Source: Alphaproteobacteria bacterium (lineage in GTDB: Bacteria; Pseudomonadota; Alphaproteobacteria; Rs-D84). From it: a stretch of DNA of 12,756 nucleotides. A model generated the notes under the pieces. The model was not told the DNA's origin and made no database searches. It saw nothing but the letters and a program-made list of their open reading frames with translations. This document shows, piece after piece, positions 10,650 through 12,756 of the stretch; position 1 is the first letter of the stretch, and each line of letters starts with the position of its first letter. The DNA is taken from positions 1 to 12,756 of the forward strand of contig JAGBGA010000042.1 in NCBI GenBank assembly GCA_017936185.1, written 5' to 3'. Made by a program: the position numbers and the translations under genes.

Positions 10650-11360
10650 CTACAACAAAGAATTATTCGATGTCAAAGAATTTTTATTTTGAATAATTTC
10701 ACGAATTACATAATTCGCCAACATTAAACCAAATGTGCCGGTTACCGTTATAATTGACCCAAGATTCTTGGCGTGACCCATAACCGGTAATGCGGGTTCG
10801 GGCGAAAAGACAACCGGGAAATCCGGCAAACCACAGTCGCGAACCGCACGACGAACACGTGACGCCAATGGACAAACAGATGTCTTGGAAAGGGGTGAAA
10901 CGTAAACCCGCGCGGGGTCAAGTTTAGACGCGGCACCCATGCTTGATACAAACGGAATATTGCGTGAATTTGCCCAATTGTAAAGTGCAACCTTGGATTC
11001 AACAGTGTCAATCGCATCAATTATATAATCAGGGCAAATATCAAATGCAAAATCGTTATCGAAAAATGCGTTTATCGCCGTAACATTTATATCGGGGTTT
11101 ATATCGCGTATTCGATTGGCGGCAACATCAACCTTTGGACAGCCAACGGTGGATTCAAGGGCAAATAACTGACGATTTATGTTGCTGGTATCAACGGTAT
11201 CAAAATCAACAACAATAATATTGCCGATACCGGTGCGCGCCAACGCTTCAATCGCAAAGGAACCAACCGCACCACAACCAACAACCATGACGGTGGATTC
11301 TTGCAATTTTTTTATGCCACTTTCGCCGAATAATAATCGCGTTCTGTGTAATCGTGTCAT
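10650..11360 (-). CDS. tcdA: tRNA threonylcarbamoyladenosine dehydratase TcdA (ThiF/HesA family)
   Basis: TcdA (CsdL/YgdL) uses ATP to cyclise t6A at position 37 of ANN-decoding tRNAs into the hydantoin form ct6A. The 236-residue protein begins with the family's R-x-x-x-L-F-G-x-x-G pattern (7-15), then the E1-like nucleotide site GCGAVGS (28-34), VDFDTVDTSNINRQ with Asp52 and Arg63, KVDVAANRIRDINP, IIDAIDTVESK (113-123) and GAASKLDPARV (142-152). This order and the short length match TcdA rather than the longer ThiF or MoeB proteins. Its ATG overlaps the TGA of tatD (ATGA), implying translational coupling; a G-rich stretch about 12 bases upstream is a poor binding site. The C-terminal about ten residues (Asn, Ser, Leu) are not family-conserved. 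Identity as TcdA is likely; the ThiF-like fold is certain. Confidence 0.9.
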   Translation of the reverse strand: MTRLHRTRLLFGESGIKKLQESTVMVVGCGAVGSFAIEALARTGIGNIIVVDFDTVDTSNINRQLFALESTVGCPKVDVAANRIRDINPDINVTAINAFFDNDFAFDICPDYIIDAIDTVESKVALYNWANSRNIPFVSSMGAASKLDPARVYVSPLSKTSVCPLASRVRRAVRDCGLPDFPVVFSPEPALPVMGHAKNLGSIITVTGTFGLMLANYVIREIIQNKNSLTSNNSLL

Positions 11361-12064
11361 TTGTTAAATACCCCAACTGCGTTTTCATAAAATATGGACG
11401 GTGAAACATCACAAATCAAGGAAATTTTATCGGCAACTTTTATAACGTCGGACGGTTGGGCCGAATCACTTTCGACCAAAATCCGATTGCGTGGCGTGTC
11501 AATAATACGCGCAATCGAACGCGCACCATGTGACAATTCGCGATTCCCATATGAAAAATACATGTTATATTCATTTGCAAACTTTGCAATATCAGACACC
11601 GCCCCAGAATATCCATGCGCAACAATAAACGGCGGCAATTCGTTCCGGTGCATGCGCAATATTTCATGCACCCTGCCCCACATGCCGACACAATGAATAA
11701 CAACACCACGTTTCAGTTGATGCGCCATTTCCAATTGACGGGTAAAAACATATATCTGGGCCGCCATATCGTCGTGATATTTATCAAGACCAATTTCGCC
11801 AAGTATTAATTTTGGATTTTCTTGTAACGCTTTTTCAAGCCGTACATCCCAATCATTTGGTAAATTTTTTATATACCATGGATGGACGCCAATCGCACCA
11901 TAAACACATGAATGCGTTGACGCAATGCGTATAACATCACCCCAATCCGACATATTCGCAGAATTTAATACCATGCCACCAACACCGCAATTAAGCGCGT
12001 CTTGGACTGTGGCATCGGGGTTTAATGCAGCAAGATGGCAATGTGAATCAAAGTATGTGTGCAT
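11357..12064 (-). CDS. TatD family metal-dependent hydrolase / DNase
   Basis: The 235-residue product is a TatD-type TIM-barrel hydrolase; characterised members are divalent-metal-dependent DNases with 3'-5' exonuclease or AP-endonuclease activity. Metal-binding landmarks are DSHCHL (His8, His10), AIGVHPW (57-63), GEIGLD (Glu90), VIHCVG (His124), VAHGYSG (His150) and a final VESDS (Asp200). The last motif differs from the common TDAP form, and the protein is 20-30 residues shorter than E. coli TatD (260), so it may belong to a divergent subgroup. It is the first gene of a five-gene block and overlaps tcdA by four bases. There is no ribosome binding site before the ATG, and a TATAAT lies six bases upstream, suggesting a leaderless mRNA. 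The substrate is not known. Confidence 0.88.
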   Translation of the reverse strand: MHTYFDSHCHLAALNPDATVQDALNCGVGGMVLNSANMSDWGDVIRIASTHSCVYGAIGVHPWYIKNLPNDWDVRLEKALQENPKLILGEIGLDKYHDDMAAQIYVFTRQLEMAHQLKRGVVIHCVGMWGRVHEILRMHRNELPPFIVAHGYSGAVSDIAKFANEYNMYFSYGNRELSHGARSIARIIDTPRNRILVESDSAQPSDVIKVADKISLICDVSPSIFYENAVGVFNK

Positions 12065-12070
12065 ATGGAT

Positions 12071-12099
12071 ATTATATAAAAAAAATCCCCGAATATAAC
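12071..12099 (-). promoter_or_regulatory. Promoter of the tatD block, embedded in the fabI terminator
   Basis: On the minus strand a perfect TATAAT (12076-12071) lies six bases before the tatD ATG, so the predicted start of transcription is at the A of the ATG. Seventeen bases further upstream is GTTATA (12099-12094), a weak -35 with three matches that falls in the loop of the fabI terminator. The -10 box follows directly on the terminator's T tract. Confidence 0.55.
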
Positions 12100-12111
12100 A
12101 GGGATTTTTTT
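12079..12111. terminator. Bidirectional terminator between fabI and the tatD block
   Basis: AAAAAAATCCC (12079-12089) pairs perfectly with GGGATTTTTTT (12101-12111) around an 11-base loop. On the minus strand the hairpin is followed by a T tract and ends fabI, whose stop is 8 bases upstream. Its own A tract makes it symmetrical, so it would also stop + strand transcripts. The T tract and loop double as the tatD promoter region. Confidence 0.85.
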
Positions 12112-12118
12112 CGCTTAA

Positions 12119-12756
12119 TTAATCATCAAGATTTTTTAATAAAATATCTTTCATTTCATTTGGCATCATGCCAGTGGTTGAATAACCACAATCGACATGG
12201 TGAACTTCACCAGTGACACCAGATGATAAATCACTGAACAAATACATGGCGGCGCCAGATACATCGTCCAAGGTCATGTTACGACGAAGTGGTGTCGTTT
12301 CTGCATTCAAACGAAGCATTGCTTTGAAACCGCCAACGCCACTTGATGCCAACGTCATGATTGGGCCCGCACTGATTGCGTTTACGCGTATACCATCGCG
12401 CCCAAGGTCAGATGCAAGATAACGAACACTGCTGTCCAGTGCAGACTTTGCAACACCCATTACGTTATAGTTTGGAACAGACTTTTCACCACCAAAGTAT
12501 GTCAAGGTAACAATACTGCCCCCGTTGTTCATTAATTTCGATGCGCGACGTGTCAAGTCAACCAAAGAATACACAGATATATCCATTGTGTTCTTGAAAT
12601 TTTCACGCGTTGTATCCGCATAGCGACCCGTTAATTCATTTTTGTCGGAGAACGCAATTGCATGCAACATACCATCAAGGTGCCCCCATTCGGATTCAAT
12701 CTTGGTAAACAAATCGTCCATTTGTTCGTCATTTTGAACGTTACATTCTTGGACAA
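12119..12756 (-). CDS. fabI: Enoyl-ACP reductase FabI (NADH), N-terminus outside window
   Basis: FabI reduces the trans-2-enoyl-ACP double bond in the last step of each fatty acid elongation cycle. About 211 C-terminal residues are visible, starting near VQECNVQNDEQ; the family has about 260, so roughly 50 residues including the first part of the NAD-binding Rossmann fold lie beyond the window. Diagnostic segments are LHAIAFSDKNELTGRYADTT, NTMDISVYSL, and LTYFGGEKSVPNYNVMGVAK, which carries both active-site tyrosines (ten residues apart, as Tyr146 and Tyr156 in E. coli) and the following catalytic Lys in Y-x6-K spacing. These are followed by RVNAISAGPIMTLASSG, PLRRNMT and SSGVTGEVHHVDCGY. This is the short-chain dehydrogenase FabI pattern, not FabK, FabL or FabV. 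It ends 54 bases before tatD and has its own terminator. Confidence 0.96.
   Translation of the reverse strand, partial: VQECNVQNDEQMDDLFTKIESEWGHLDGMLHAIAFSDKNELTGRYADTTRENFKNTMDISVYSLVDLTRRASKLMNNGGSIVTLTYFGGEKSVPNYNVMGVAKSALDSSVRYLASDLGRDGIRVNAISAGPIMTLASSGVGGFKAMLRLNAETTPLRRNMTLDDVSGAAMYLFSDLSSGVTGEVHHVDCGYSTTGMMPNEMKDILLKNLDD

Overview
The window is a chromosomal stretch of ordinary bacterial housekeeping genes, most likely from a reduced, host-associated or gut-dwelling alphaproteobacterium with moderate-to-low GC. Evidence for this is the DnaK C-terminus of proteobacterial type (ending in a VDADF motif), a Gram-negative-style outer-membrane beta-barrel protein, MsbA-like exporter, FabI, NAD-dependent ligase and LrgAB. 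The lineage is an inference; no rRNA or other marker is present. TAA, TAG and TGA all act as stops, so the genetic code is standard. GAA, CCA, ACA and TTG codons are strongly favoured throughout, and no gene stands out in base usage as recently acquired. No tRNA, rRNA, insertion sequence, CRISPR array, prophage or toxin-antitoxin pair was seen.

Layout. 1-1630 (+): the last ~85% of dnaK, ended by a strong two-way terminator. 1719-5483 (-): a class A penicillin-binding protein (TTG start) followed by an MsbA-like ABC exporter that converges on dnaK. 5582-8318 (+): a secreted, outer-membrane beta-barrel protein divergent from the PBP, then ligA, which has its own strong promoter and appears to be translated from a leaderless mRNA. 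8375-8587 (-): a 70-residue two-helix DUF378 membrane protein with its own promoter and a striking inverted repeat over the start of transcription. 8778-12064 (-): five tightly packed genes, tatD, tcdA, lrgA, lrgB and a SIMPL-domain protein, with two 4-base start/stop overlaps and two gaps of about 30 bases, ended by one terminator. 12119-12756 (-): the C-terminal part of fabI, cut by the window edge.

How the parts fit. The dnaK, PBP, exporter, barrel protein and fabI genes serve protein folding and envelope construction; ligA serves replication and repair. The tatD-to-SIMPL block mixes a putative metal-dependent nuclease, a tRNA-modification enzyme (ct6A) and a holin-like LrgAB membrane pair and is the most system-like group here, although each family is known. 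The most interesting signals are regulatory: two genes (ligA, tatD) have a perfect TATAAT exactly six bases before the ATG and no ribosome binding site, which predicts leaderless mRNAs; the tatD promoter is built into the fabI terminator; and the DUF378 and barrel-protein promoters each carry a palindrome. I found no clearly new multi-gene system.
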